Assembly (NCBI RefSeq): GCF_001990265.1
Contig: NZ_LYVN01000021.1
Location: 1 to 42,709 of the forward strand
Length of the DNA stretch: 42,709 bases
Reading direction: 5' to 3'
DNA from: Sphingopyxis sp. KK2
GTDB lineage: Bacteria; Pseudomonadota; Alphaproteobacteria; Sphingomonadales; Sphingomonadaceae
Under the pieces are notes generated by a model. It was not told the origin of the DNA. It ran no database searches and saw only the letters and a program-made list of their open reading frames with translations. Made by a program: the position numbers and the translations under genes. Of this stretch, positions 7,562-15,356 are shown one piece after another. The first letter of the stretch is position 1. Each line of letters begins with the position of its first letter.

Positions 7562-8296
7562 ATGAGTGACAGCGACGCGCCGCGCATCCTGCTGATCGAC
7601 GACGAGCCGTCGATCCGCGAGCCGCTGACCGACTATCTGTCGGCGCAGGGCTTCGCCGTAACAGATGCGGCCAACGCCGCCGAGGCGCGGTCGGTGCTGC
7701 GCGCGCAGAGCATCGACCTGGTCGTCAGCGACATCATGATGCCCGGCGAGGACGGATTGTCGCTGACGCGCCATTTGCGCGAGACGAGCAGTATCCCCGT
7801 GATCCTGCTGACCGCGCGCGCCGAGGATACCGAACGGATCATCGGGCTGGAGATCGGGGCCGACGATTATGTCGTCAAACCCTTCAACCCGCGCGAACTG
7901 GTCGCGCGCATCCGCACCGTGCTGCGCCGGACGCAGGCGGGCGGGCGCATGCTCGACCCCGGCGGCACCGCCTTCGCCTTTGGCCCGTGGGTGCTGCGCG
8001 AGGTCGAACGCGTGCTCGTCGACGAGGCGGGCGAGGAGGTCGCACTGTCGTCGGGCGAATATCACCTGCTCCACGCGCTGGTGCGCCACCCGCGGCAGGT
8101 GATGAGCCGCGACCGGTTGCTCGACCTCGTACGCGGGCGCGAGGCCGACATCTTCGATCGCGCGATCGACAATCTGATCAGCCGCCTGCGCAAGAAGATC
8201 GAGGCAGACCCCGCGCACCCGCAACTCGTGAAGACCGTGTGGGGCGGGGGCTATACGCTCGCCTGCGAGGTCAAGCGGCTGGGCGGCGCGACGTGA
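7562..8296 (+). CDS. OmpR-family response regulator
   Basis: Protein of 244 residues. Receiver domain at residues 8-120: acidic pair D13-D14, phospho-acceptor Asp57 (in SDIMMPGEDG), Thr84 region (LLTAR) and Lys106 (VVKPF). The winged-helix DNA-binding domain follows (about 140-240), with the recognition region RAIDNLISRLRKKIE and the C-terminal hairpin VWGGGYTLA typical of OmpR/PhoB. The ATG at 7562 is preferred because it starts just before the receiver; the frame is open further upstream without homology. The stop overlaps the GTG of the kinase gene (GTGA), so the two are translationally coupled. The EF-hand gene 131 bp upstream and the TGCGACA box suggest a metal-responsive, autoregulated system (inference). 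Confidence 0.93.
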   Translation: MSDSDAPRILLIDDEPSIREPLTDYLSAQGFAVTDAANAAEARSVLRAQSIDLVVSDIMMPGEDGLSLTRHLRETSSIPVILLTARAEDTERIIGLEIGADDYVVKPFNPRELVARIRTVLRRTQAGGRMLDPGGTAFAFGPWVLREVERVLVDEAGEEVALSSGEYHLLHALVRHPRQVMSRDRLLDLVRGREADIFDRAIDNLISRLRKKIEADPAHPQLVKTVWGGGYTLACEVKRLGGAT

Positions 8297-9654
8297 AGCT
8301 TCGGCCCTGGCCCCGCAATCTCGTCGGGCAGATGGTGCTCGCGGTCGCGGTGGCGCTGTTCGTCGCGCAGGCGATCAACTTCGCGCTGCTGGCGCGCGGC
8401 CAGCGGCAACAGGCCTATGCCAATGGCGGCGGCATGGCGGTGGCGCGGATCATCGACGCGCTCGAACGTGATCGCCGCGGCGCGATCGCCGATCCCTATG
8501 ACACGGTGCCCGATGCCCCGCCGGCGAAGCGCCAGCCGCGCCTTCAGGTCCGCGACACGCCCTTCGCGCCGCCGCCGCGCGCGCGCGCCGATGCCGACCT
8601 CGCGGCGCATGTCGCGGCGGAACTCGAACAGGCAGGGCTCGATGCCGAACAGGTGCAGGCATGGGTGCTGCCACCGCGCCCGAAGATGGAGAAGATGCAC
8701 GGTCCCGCGCGCACCGCGATCGTGTCGGCGAAAATCGGCGGGCGCTATGTCGTCGTGCGCAGCTGGCTCCCAGCCGAGGGCAAACGGCTGCAGGGTTTCC
8801 TGATCTGGCAGACGCTGTCGCTCTATATGCTCATCCTCGTCCCCGTGCTGCTGATCGCCTGGCGCGCGGCGCAGCCGCTGCGCACGCTGACGCAGGCGGT
8901 GCGGCGCGACCCGATGGGTGACGGGCCGCCCTTGCTCGAAGAGGGGCCGTCGGACGTGCGCGACGTGATCAGCGCCTTCAACGCCTCGCGCGCGCGGATC
9001 GCGACGATGCTCGCCGACAAGGACCGGATGCTCGGCGCGGTCGGCCACGACCTGCGTACCCCGCTTGCCAGCCTGCGCGTGCGCGTCGAGGCGGTCGAGG
9101 ACGACAAGCTGCGCGACAAGATGATCGCGACGATCGACGAGATGACCGCGATGCTCGCCGACATCCTCGCGGTGGCGCGCAGCGGCGCGGGCAAGGAAGC
9201 GCCCGAAATTTATGACGCGGCGACCTTGCTCGCCCAGATGGGCGAGGAATATCGCACGATGGGCAAGCCGGTGGCGGGGCCGGAGGCGATGCCGGCGCTG
9301 CCTGCGCTCAGCGGCCGCCCGCTGCTGCTGCGGCGCGCGCTGCGCAACCTGATCGACAATGCGCTCGCCTATGCGGGCAGCGCGGCGCTGATCGTCGAAC
9401 GGACCGACACGGAGCTGAAGCTGATCGTGCGCGACGACGGGCCGGGGATCGACCCGGCGCGGATCGCCGACCTCGTCGAACCCTTTGCGCGTGGCGAGGC
9501 GTCGCGCAACCGCGCCACCGGCGGCGCCGGGCTGGGGCTGGCGATCGCCAAGGCGCTGGCCGAGGGCGAAGGCGGGCGGCTGGTCATCGCCAACCGCGGC
9601 GACGCGAGCGGGCTCGATGCCGCGGTGGTCTTGCCGATCGACGCTCAGGCGTAG
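8293..9654 (+). CDS. Sensor histidine kinase
   Basis: Protein of 453 residues. TM1 at about 12-34 and TM2 at about 172-192 enclose a 135-residue periplasmic sensor region that is Pro/Ala-rich and not recognised. HAMP-like linker at 192-240, then the HisKA dimerisation helix with His252 in GHDLRTPLASLR. The HATPase domain has an N box (NLIDNALAY), G1 (DDGPGID) and G2 (GGAGLGLAIAKAL). Start GTG at 8293 overlaps the regulator stop codon by the GTGA arrangement. It phosphorylates the partner regulator in the inner membrane/cytoplasm. The 3' end overlaps the convergent thioesterase gene by 10 bp. The signal is unknown; calcium or another divalent metal is suggested only by the EF-hand neighbour. 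Confidence 0.93.
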   Translation: MKLRPWPRNLVGQMVLAVAVALFVAQAINFALLARGQRQQAYANGGGMAVARIIDALERDRRGAIADPYDTVPDAPPAKRQPRLQVRDTPFAPPPRARADADLAAHVAAELEQAGLDAEQVQAWVLPPRPKMEKMHGPARTAIVSAKIGGRYVVVRSWLPAEGKRLQGFLIWQTLSLYMLILVPVLLIAWRAAQPLRTLTQAVRRDPMGDGPPLLEEGPSDVRDVISAFNASRARIATMLADKDRMLGAVGHDLRTPLASLRVRVEAVEDDKLRDKMIATIDEMTAMLADILAVARSGAGKEAPEIYDAATLLAQMGEEYRTMGKPVAGPEAMPALPALSGRPLLLRRALRNLIDNALAYAGSAALIVERTDTELKLIVRDDGPGIDPARIADLVEPFARGEASRNRATGGAGLGLAIAKALAEGEGGRLVIANRGDASGLDAAVVLPIDAQA

Positions 9655-10445
9655 ATCGCGATCCCCTGGCTGCCGCTGACCACCGGTTCGCCGGCGCGGT
9701 TCCAGATCATCATGTCCTGCACCGAAAAGCCGCCGCGCGCGAAGCCGGTCTTTGCCGAGAGCAGCCACCAGCCGTCCTCGGTCTCGGGTGTGCCGCTGAG
9801 CATGTTGACCGTCCAGTTCATCGAGCTGATCGGGCCGAATTCGGTGAACAGCGCCATCGCGGCGGGGGGCAGGGCATCGCCCATCGCGAGCAAGGCGACC
9901 GCGGGGTGGCACGCGGGTTCCTCGACGAAGCGCACCCAGGTCAGATAATCGCCGACGTCGCTCTTCCAGTTGAAGCGCGGGCCGGTGGTCGGGCGCATGT
10001 CGAAATGGCGCACGAAGCTGGGGCGCGCCTTGTGGTCGGGGACCGGCGCCAGCTCCTCGGGGGGCGGCGCGTCGGGCATCGACAGGCTGTTGTGGTCGAG
10101 GTGGCTCGGCCGGTCGCCCGAGAAGGCGAAGGTCGCGGCGGTGCCGAAGCCCATGTCGCTCGATACGCCGGCGTCGACGAACAATGACGATTTCGACTGG
10201 CGCAGCACGCGGGTGTCGACGGTGCAATCGCCGCCGACCGGGCCGACGAAGCTGATCTGCGCATAGCGCAGCGGGGTTTCGGTCGGGTGCAGCGCCATCG
10301 CGCCGGCAAGCGCGACCGCCGAGCTGATCCCGCCATAGGCGGTGCGGCCCTGCATCCATCCGTCGTCGATATGCGCCTTGGCCACGCCGTCTTCGGTGCG
10401 CAGCGTCGAGAGCAGCGCGTCGAGCGCGCTGGGAGAGGTCGTCAT
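9645..10445 (-). CDS. TesB-like acyl-CoA thioesterase family protein
   Basis: Protein of 266 residues with a double-hotdog layout: an N-terminal hotdog with QGRTAYGGISSAVALAGAM (long helix) and YAQISFVGPV, and a C-terminal hotdog with YLTWVRFVEE, ALLAMGDALPPAAM and SMNWTVNML. This matches the TesB-like thioesterase family, which hydrolyses acyl-CoA to free acid and CoA. No signal peptide, hence cytoplasmic. It is seven bases downstream of the enoyl reductase-like gene on the same strand, so the pair is probably co-transcribed in acyl-CoA or branched-chain metabolism. Substrate chain length cannot be read from the sequence. Confidence 0.85.
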   Translation of the reverse strand: MTTSPSALDALLSTLRTEDGVAKAHIDDGWMQGRTAYGGISSAVALAGAMALHPTETPLRYAQISFVGPVGGDCTVDTRVLRQSKSSLFVDAGVSSDMGFGTAATFAFSGDRPSHLDHNSLSMPDAPPPEELAPVPDHKARPSFVRHFDMRPTTGPRFNWKSDVGDYLTWVRFVEEPACHPAVALLAMGDALPPAAMALFTEFGPISSMNWTVNMLSGTPETEDGWWLLSAKTGFARGGFSVQDMMIWNRAGEPVVSGSQGIAIYA

Positions 10446-10452
10446 TCTGATT

Positions 10453-11625
10453 CTATTCCTCGATCTGGAAAGTCAGTCCGGCATTGGCGGTCAGCCGGTC
10501 GATCAGCGCATCGCCGAGCAGCGCGCCCGGGGTCCATACGCCGCCATCGCCCTTGTTCGCGAGCAGCGCCATGCCGGTTTCGGCGAGCATCTTCGACGTC
10601 GAGCCGTAACCCGGGTCGCGGTCGCCCTGCACGCTGGCACGGATGCTCGTTCCGTCGGGATATTCGCCGATGAAGAGAATGTCGTAGAAGCCATTCTCGC
10701 GCTCTTCCTTGCTCGGCCCTTCGCCGGGCTGGAGCTTGGATTCGCCGAAGGGGTTCGCCTTCGCCATCGCTTCGGCCATCGCCTTTCCGGCGTCGCCGAT
10801 CGTCGTCATCACCATCTCGTCATAGACGAGGTCGGCGCCCCACGCGTGACCGAGCAGGAAATTGGTGCGGTGGACATTCTTGGTGTTGATCGGCGCCATC
10901 ACGAAGGGCGCGGTCCAGGTGCCCGTCGCGCCGTCATATTCGGGGATCAGCCCGCTCGGCTGCGACGGGCCGTCGAACCCCGGGGTGAGCGCGAAGCTCG
11001 ATTTGAGCAGCAGCGCGAGCGACGGCTTTTTCGCGACCGCCTTCAGCGTCTCGGTCAGGCTGGCGATCGTACCGCCCGATGCGCCGCCCGCCATCTTGCG
11101 GACGCGGCCCTTGACGCGCGGCGCGGGGCTCCCGTGGCGTTTCGCCGCCTCGGCCTGCAGGAACAGCACGCCGAGGTCGAAGGGGATCGAGTCGAAACCG
11201 CAGCTGAAGGTGATGCGCGCGCCCGACGCCTTGGCCGCGTCCTGGTGCGCGTCGATCATCTCGCGCATCCAGCCGGGTTCGCCGCACAGGTCGGCATAGG
11301 CGGTGCCCGCCTTGACGCAGGCCGCGACGACGTCGCTGCCATAGAGCTGGTAGGGGCCGACCGTGGTCAGCACGACCGAAGTGCGCGCGGCCATCGCGTC
11401 GAGGCTGGCAAGGTCGCTTGCGTCGGCAACGACGAGCGGCGTGTCCTTCGGCGCGCCGATCAGGTCGCGCACCTCGGCGAGCTTGTCGGCGCTGCGTCCC
11501 GCCATCGCCCATTTGGGCGCGTCGGCGCGGCCGCCATAATGCTGGACGAAATATTCGGCGACGAGCCGGCCGGTAAAGCCGGTCGCGCCATAGACGATGA
11601 TGTCGAACTCGCGGGTCCCCGCCAT
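10453..11625 (-). CDS. Saccharopine dehydrogenase-like / trans-acting enoyl reductase family protein
   Basis: Protein of 390 residues. The N-terminal Rossmann motif VYGATGFTGRLVAEYF is followed by WAMAGRSADKL and TTVGPYQLYG...CVKAGTAYADLCGE, the pattern of the saccharopine dehydrogenase-like NAD(P) domain used by trans-acting enoyl reductases. FSCGFDSIPFDLG is also typical of that subgroup. True saccharopine dehydrogenases lack this pattern, so an oxidoreductase acting on acyl or lipid substrates is more likely. It is followed within seven bases by the thioesterase gene. A LiuR-like palindrome lies 13 bp upstream of the start. Substrate unknown. Confidence 0.85.
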   Translation of the reverse strand: MAGTREFDIIVYGATGFTGRLVAEYFVQHYGGRADAPKWAMAGRSADKLAEVRDLIGAPKDTPLVVADASDLASLDAMAARTSVVLTTVGPYQLYGSDVVAACVKAGTAYADLCGEPGWMREMIDAHQDAAKASGARITFSCGFDSIPFDLGVLFLQAEAAKRHGSPAPRVKGRVRKMAGGASGGTIASLTETLKAVAKKPSLALLLKSSFALTPGFDGPSQPSGLIPEYDGATGTWTAPFVMAPINTKNVHRTNFLLGHAWGADLVYDEMVMTTIGDAGKAMAEAMAKANPFGESKLQPGEGPSKEERENGFYDILFIGEYPDGTSIRASVQGDRDPGYGSTSKMLAETGMALLANKGDGGVWTPGALLGDALIDRLTANAGLTFQIEE

Positions 11626-11638
11626 GGCCAGCTCTCCC

Positions 11639-11655
11639 TTTACGTAAACGTTAAG
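11639..11655 (-). promoter_or_regulatory. LiuR-like palindromic operator
   Basis: TTTACGTAAACGTTAAG (as read on the + strand) is a near-palindrome that closely resembles the TTTACGTAAACGTAAA-type sites of MerR-family LiuR regulators of branched-chain amino acid and acyl-CoA catabolism. It sits directly upstream of the enoyl reductase/thioesterase pair. The regulator gene is not in the window; identity rests on motif similarity only. Confidence 0.4.
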
Positions 11656-11697
11656 TGGAGGCTAGCGCAGGCGCGCGGGCTTGCCAAGCGAAAGGCG

Positions 11698-12210
11698 TCA
11701 GCGCCGCCAGAAGGGGCGCTTGGTGACCGCTACCGGGGCGCCGACGGCCTCGGCGCGGCCTTCGGCGCGCGCGGCGCGCAGTTCGGCTTCGGTCAACCGG
11801 GCCTCGGCCTGGTGCTTCGCCAGCTCGTCGCGGCGGCGCTGGCGCAGCGCGTCATAGCTCCAGCGGGTATGGCCATAGCCGAACAGGCAGAGCAGCCCGC
11901 CGGCGATCGCGAGATTCTTCATCGCCGCCATCGCCTGCATCGGATCGCCAAACTCGCGGTGGAAGAAGAGAATGGTGAGCAGCACGAAACCCGCGAGCAG
12001 GATCGCGAACAGTCGCGTCGCGATGCCGAGCGCGATGCAGATGCCCGCGACCGTTTCGAAGAGGCCGGTCGGGATCGCGAGCCCGGCGGGCAGGCCCGCG
12101 GCCGAAATCATGGCGTTGGTGTCGGCGACATGGATCAGCTTGTTGATCCCCGACACGACGAAAATCACGGCGATGAACAGGCGGCCGATGAAGACGGCAA
12201 TCATGGACAT
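11698..12210 (-). CDS. DoxX family membrane protein
   Basis: Protein of 170 residues with four predicted transmembrane helices in the first 125 residues (FIGRLFIAVIFVVSGINKL, the LFETVAGICIALG segment, FAILLAGFVLLTILFF and NLAIAGGLLCLFGYG), matching DoxX. The first helix carries the typical R-x-x-x-A-x-x-F-x-x-x-G-x-x-K pattern. A charged Arg/Glu-rich cytoplasmic tail of about 45 residues follows, which is longer than in minimal DoxX proteins. The family has been linked to thiosulfate:quinone oxidoreductase subunits and oxidative stress, but most members are uncharacterised. It starts 86 bp downstream of the small peptide gene on the same strand. Confidence 0.85.
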   Translation of the reverse strand: MSMIAVFIGRLFIAVIFVVSGINKLIHVADTNAMISAAGLPAGLAIPTGLFETVAGICIALGIATRLFAILLAGFVLLTILFFHREFGDPMQAMAAMKNLAIAGGLLCLFGYGHTRWSYDALRQRRRDELAKHQAEARLTEAELRAARAEGRAEAVGAPVAVTKRPFWRR

Positions 12211-12295
12211 GGGTCATCCTCCACTCAGCGCCCCGACCGCTTGTGCAGTCAGGACGCGCGGAGGCGCCGGAGGTTCCGCCGCTCAGGCGGACAGG

Positions 12296-12454
12296 TCAGC
12301 TCAGGTCGTAGATCAGCCCGTCGATGTCGCCATTGGCCTCGCCGCTGCCGCCGCGCGTACGGCGCGCGGGGGTGATGCTGCGCAATTGCGGCGCCGACCA
12401 GTCCTTGCGGTCGCAGCGCTCGTCATTGGCCTCGGGAATATTGCGGTCGATCAT
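12296..12454 (-). CDS. Putative orphan lasso-peptide-like precursor
   Basis: Protein of 52 residues. The start ATG at 12454 has a strong GGAGGGG ribosome site eight bases upstream, so the gene is probably real; a longer frame upstream lacks support. The leader has W19-x2-P22-x-L24, like the Y/W-x-x-P-x-L recognition motif of lasso precursors. Thr33 lies two residues before Gly35, and the segment from Gly35 (GGSGEANGDIDGLIYDLS) would allow a Gly1-Asp9 macrolactam. These fit the rules Thr at -2, Gly at +1, Asp/Glu at 7-9. No B (leader peptidase) or C (cyclase) gene is nearby, so it would be an orphan. Alternative: a short conserved sphingomonad peptide of other function. The identity is inference. 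Confidence 0.5.
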   Translation of the reverse strand: MIDRNIPEANDERCDRKDWSAPQLRSITPARRTRGGSGEANGDIDGLIYDLS

Positions 12455-12503
12455 TTGGAACCCCTCCAGAACCGCGCAAATATGCGGCATTGCACCGGTG
12501 CCG

Positions 12504-14228
12504 TCAAGGAAGGGGCGCCAGCGCCAAGTCGTTGATTTCACAGTCGTCGCAGGCGGCCGCGCGCAGGATGAGCGCGTTGGGCCCGGCCTTCATGCTTAGA
12601 TCGGGCAGGGCGATCGTCTGCCACTCGCCCCCGGCCGGTACGTGGATTTCGCGGTCGCCGAGCGCGATCGTCCCGCCCTTGGCCGAGCGCGCGCGGATGG
12701 TGACGCGCCAGCGCCCCGCCGTCGCGGCGTCGAGGCTGTAGCGCATCCATTCGCCGGTCACGAAGTCGTCGACATAGGGCGTGCCGTCCGATGCGCGCGC
12801 GATATCGACGCCGTCGTTGCGAAAGGTCGTGCCATTGTTCCACGGCGTGCGCTCGCCGCCCGTTGCGACGTGATAATTGGCGTCGACGCTGTCGCGATAG
12901 GCGACGTCGGCGGGGCCGAGGTCATAATCGACGGCGCGGACCGTCAACGGCGCGGTGCCGAGCCTGCGCTCCACAAAGGCTTGTGCGCTGGCATCATGTG
13001 GCTGACGGAACATCGCGTCGATGACGTCGGGCTTGGGGATCGTGCGGTCGAACCGCGTATTTTCGGTCAATTGCATCATCGCGGCAAAGGCTTCGTCGGG
13101 CGCGGGCTTCGGCCCCTTGCCCGTCGCCCAGGCGGTGATCTTCATCCAGCCGTCGCCGGCCGCGATCTCGAGCGGCTGGTTGAAACCGATCTTCTTCCAG
13201 GGCCAGAAATTCCAGCCGATGCCTTCGCCCTCGACGAGTTGGATCGCGTCACGATACCAGACATTGCTGTTCTCGCCCGATTCCCCCAGCCAGACGGGGC
13301 GGCCATAGCTGGTCCGCAATTTCACGATATCGGCGATGCTCGCCGCGTCGTTGCGGTTCCAATATTTGTGGAAGCTGAGCACCATATTGGCGTCCCATGC
13401 CGGCGGCAGGCCCTTGTAATTATTGCCCCAGCAATTGCCCTCGACGATGACGATATGCCGCTTGTCGACGCCGCGGATCGCCGCGGTGATCCGCTGTTGC
13501 AGGTCCCAGACTGCCCTGTTCTCGGTCTCGTCGCAGCCATTGCCCTTGCCGGGGGTGGCGAAGCTCCAGTTCGGTTCGTTGATCAGGTCGTAACCGCCGA
13601 TCCACGGCTCGTCCTTGTAGCGCGCCGCGAGCTTCGTCCACAGCGCCACCGTCTTGCGCTGGTTCTCCGCGCTCTCCCACAGCGAGGGCTTGGTCGGGTC
13701 GCGGTCGGAAATCGCGAGGTCGTTGCCTTGCCCGCCCGGCGCGGCATGGAGGTCGAGGATCAGCCAGATGCGGTTCGCCTTGCTCCACGCGAGCAATTTG
13801 TCGATGCGCGCGAAGCCCTCCTCGTGCCAGGTGTCGACCCCGGCCTTGGGTTCCTTGTCCACGGGCAGCGTGAGCTGGTCGAAATGGATCGGCAGCCGCA
13901 CCGAGTTGAAGCCCCACGCCGCCATCTGCGCAATGTCGGCCTCGGTGGTGTGGTTGTCGAGCCAGGCGCGGTAGAAGGTCGCCGTGCGCTCTTCGCCGAC
14001 CAGTTCGACCAGCTTCGCGCGGATCCTGTGCTGCTGCCCGACCGCGCCGAGCTTGAGCATATAGCCCTCCTGCAGCATCCACCCGCCGAGCCCCATGCCG
14101 CGCAGGATCACCGGCTCGCCGCCGTCGTCGACGATCTTTGTGCCGTCGACTTTCAGCCAGCCCTCGGCATGGGCTGTGGTGGAAGAAAACAGCGCACCAA
14201 GCGCCAGCAGAGCCGACCCGAATTTCAT
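12504..14228 (-). CDS. Secreted GH5 glycoside hydrolase with C-terminal carbohydrate-binding region
   Basis: Protein of 574 residues. Signal peptide MKFGSALLALGALFSSTTAHA, then a GH5 TIM barrel at about 25-400. Acid/base Glu218 (LINEPNW), nucleophile Glu316 (LGESGEN), and family signatures RLPIHF and LDLHAAPGGQ are present. After residue 420 a beta-rich module (VDANYHV, NDGVDI, GEWMRYSLDA, GRWRVTIRARS) looks like a CBM6/CBM35-type domain. It probably degrades a beta-glucan or mannan outside the cytoplasm; specificity cannot be decided. A LacI-type operator overlaps the promoter (14253-14266), suggesting induction by sugar. The gene precedes the peptide and DoxX genes on the same strand, but the gap to the peptide gene is 49 bp. 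Confidence 0.92.
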   Translation of the reverse strand: MKFGSALLALGALFSSTTAHAEGWLKVDGTKIVDDGGEPVILRGMGLGGWMLQEGYMLKLGAVGQQHRIRAKLVELVGEERTATFYRAWLDNHTTEADIAQMAAWGFNSVRLPIHFDQLTLPVDKEPKAGVDTWHEEGFARIDKLLAWSKANRIWLILDLHAAPGGQGNDLAISDRDPTKPSLWESAENQRKTVALWTKLAARYKDEPWIGGYDLINEPNWSFATPGKGNGCDETENRAVWDLQQRITAAIRGVDKRHIVIVEGNCWGNNYKGLPPAWDANMVLSFHKYWNRNDAASIADIVKLRTSYGRPVWLGESGENSNVWYRDAIQLVEGEGIGWNFWPWKKIGFNQPLEIAAGDGWMKITAWATGKGPKPAPDEAFAAMMQLTENTRFDRTIPKPDVIDAMFRQPHDASAQAFVERRLGTAPLTVRAVDYDLGPADVAYRDSVDANYHVATGGERTPWNNGTTFRNDGVDIARASDGTPYVDDFVTGEWMRYSLDAATAGRWRVTIRARSAKGGTIALGDREIHVPAGGEWQTIALPDLSMKAGPNALILRAAACDDCEINDLALAPLP

Positions 14229-14252
14229 GATGGCATCCCCGTTTATGATTTA

Positions 14253-14280
14253 TGGGAACGTTATCAATTTATCCGGTCAA
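14253..14280 (-). promoter_or_regulatory. Promoter with LacI-type operator for GH5 gene
   Basis: On the minus strand TTGACC (14280-14275) could serve as -35. Between it and an AT-rich -10 region lies TGATAACGTTCCCA (14266-14253), a near-palindrome centred on CG as in LacI/GalR-family operators. It ends 25 bp from the GH5 start codon. A repressor bound here would block the promoter; no lacI-type gene is in the window. Confidence 0.5.
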
Positions 14281-14309
14281 AGCAAGCTGCGGTCGCCAGG
14301 GTTGCCGCA

Positions 14310-14864
14310 TCAAAGCTTGGGCAGCGTGACGCCCTTTTGCCCCATATATTTGCCCGCGCGGTCGGCGTAGCTCGTCTCACACGGCTCATTGCCCTGCAGG
14401 AACAGGAACTGGCACGCGCCTTCATTGGCGTAAATCTTGGCGGGCAGGGGTGTGGTGTTCGAAAATTCGAGCGTCACATGGCCTTCCCAGCCGGGCTCGA
14501 GCGGGGTGACGTTCACGATGATGCCGCAGCGCGCATAGGTCGACTTGCCGAGGCAGATCACCAGCACGTCGCGCGGGATGCGGAAATATTCGACCGTGCG
14601 GGCGAGCGCGAAGCTGTTCGGCGGGATGATGCAGACATCGGTTTCGCGGTCGACGAAATTCTTGGGGTCGAAGTCCTTGGGATCGACGATCGTACTGTCG
14701 ACATTGGTGAAGATCTTGAATTCGGGCGCGACGCGCGCGTCATAGCCATAGGAGGAAAGGCCATAGCTGATGCACCCGTCGCGGCGCTGCGCCTCGACGA
14801 ACGGTTCGATCATGCCCTGCGTTCGGGCGGCTTCGCGAATCCAGCGGTCGGAAAGAATGGCCAT
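14310..14864 (-). CDS. dcd: dCTP deaminase
   Basis: Protein of 184 residues, the usual length. It converts dCTP to dUTP, feeding dTMP synthesis. Signature motifs: [39 protein letters not shown] and [17 protein letters not shown], the last holding the catalytic Glu and substrate loop, and a C-terminal [10 protein letters not shown]. It is cytoplasmic and homotrimeric in the family. The gene follows cdd on the same strand with a 39 bp gap, so two pyrimidine deaminases are adjacent. The downstream gap to GH5 is 81 bp and carries the GH5 operator. Confidence 0.96.
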   Translation of the reverse strand: MAILSDRWIREAARTQGMIEPFVEAQRRDGCISYGLSSYGYDARVAPEFKIFTNVDSTIVDPKDFDPKNFVDRETDVCIIPPNSFALARTVEYFRIPRDVLVICLGKSTYARCGIIVNVTPLEPGWEGHVTLEFSNTTPLPAKIYANEGACQFLFLQGNEPCETSYADRAGKYMGQKGVTLPKL

Positions 14865-14903
14865 GGCGTTGTCTTGTCGGGGCGCTGCGCTTTGCGCAAG
14901 CGG

Positions 14904-15356
14904 TCAGTCGATCAGGCCAAGGTCCTTCGGCCCGAAAGCGGCCGGCAGCAACTCGCTGAGCCGGTAACTCTTCACCGCGTTGCCGTCGCCCGAGGCACAA
15001 TGGACGAGGATGTCGGTCTTCGACCGCTCGGCGGCCTCGTTCAATATCTGGCGGCAGCGTCCGCACGGGTTGACCGGATCGCTGCCGATCAGCGCATCGC
15101 CGTCGGGCCGCCCGCCGACGATCGCGACCTCGGCGAGCTCGCCGATCCAGCCCTCGTTGGCGATCTTGGCGATCGCGGCGGTCTCGGCGCAGAGCGTCAG
15201 GCCATAGCTTGCATTTTCGACATTGGCGCCGGTGACGACGCTGCCGTCCTTGAGCAGCAGCGCGGCGCCGACGTGAAAGCCCGAATAGGGCGCATAGGCC
15301 CGGCTCGCGGCGTCGCGCGCGGCGTCGATCAGCGCGTCGATCGTCTCTTCGCTCAT
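14904..15356 (-). CDS. cdd: Cytidine deaminase
   Basis: Protein of 150 residues, the size of the homotetrameric class. It deaminates cytidine and deoxycytidine to uridine and deoxyuridine. Motifs: APYSGFHVGAAL, GANVENASYGLTLCAET (Cys56-Ala-Glu58, zinc ligand and proton shuttle) and PCGRCRQ (Cys98, Cys101), giving three zinc cysteines. The ATG at 15356 overlaps the stop of the GH25 gene as ATGA, so translation is coupled. The C-terminus ends with the usual LLPAAFGPKDLG. Confidence 0.96.
   Translation of the reverse strand: MSEETIDALIDAARDAASRAYAPYSGFHVGAALLLKDGSVVTGANVENASYGLTLCAETAAIAKIANEGWIGELAEVAIVGGRPDGDALIGSDPVNPCGRCRQILNEAAERSKTDILVHCASGDGNAVKSYRLSELLPAAFGPKDLGLID

Noticed and set aside
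8251-10359. 702-residue minus-strand open frame
   Set aside because: Antisense to the kinase gene and overlapping the thioesterase gene; no domain.
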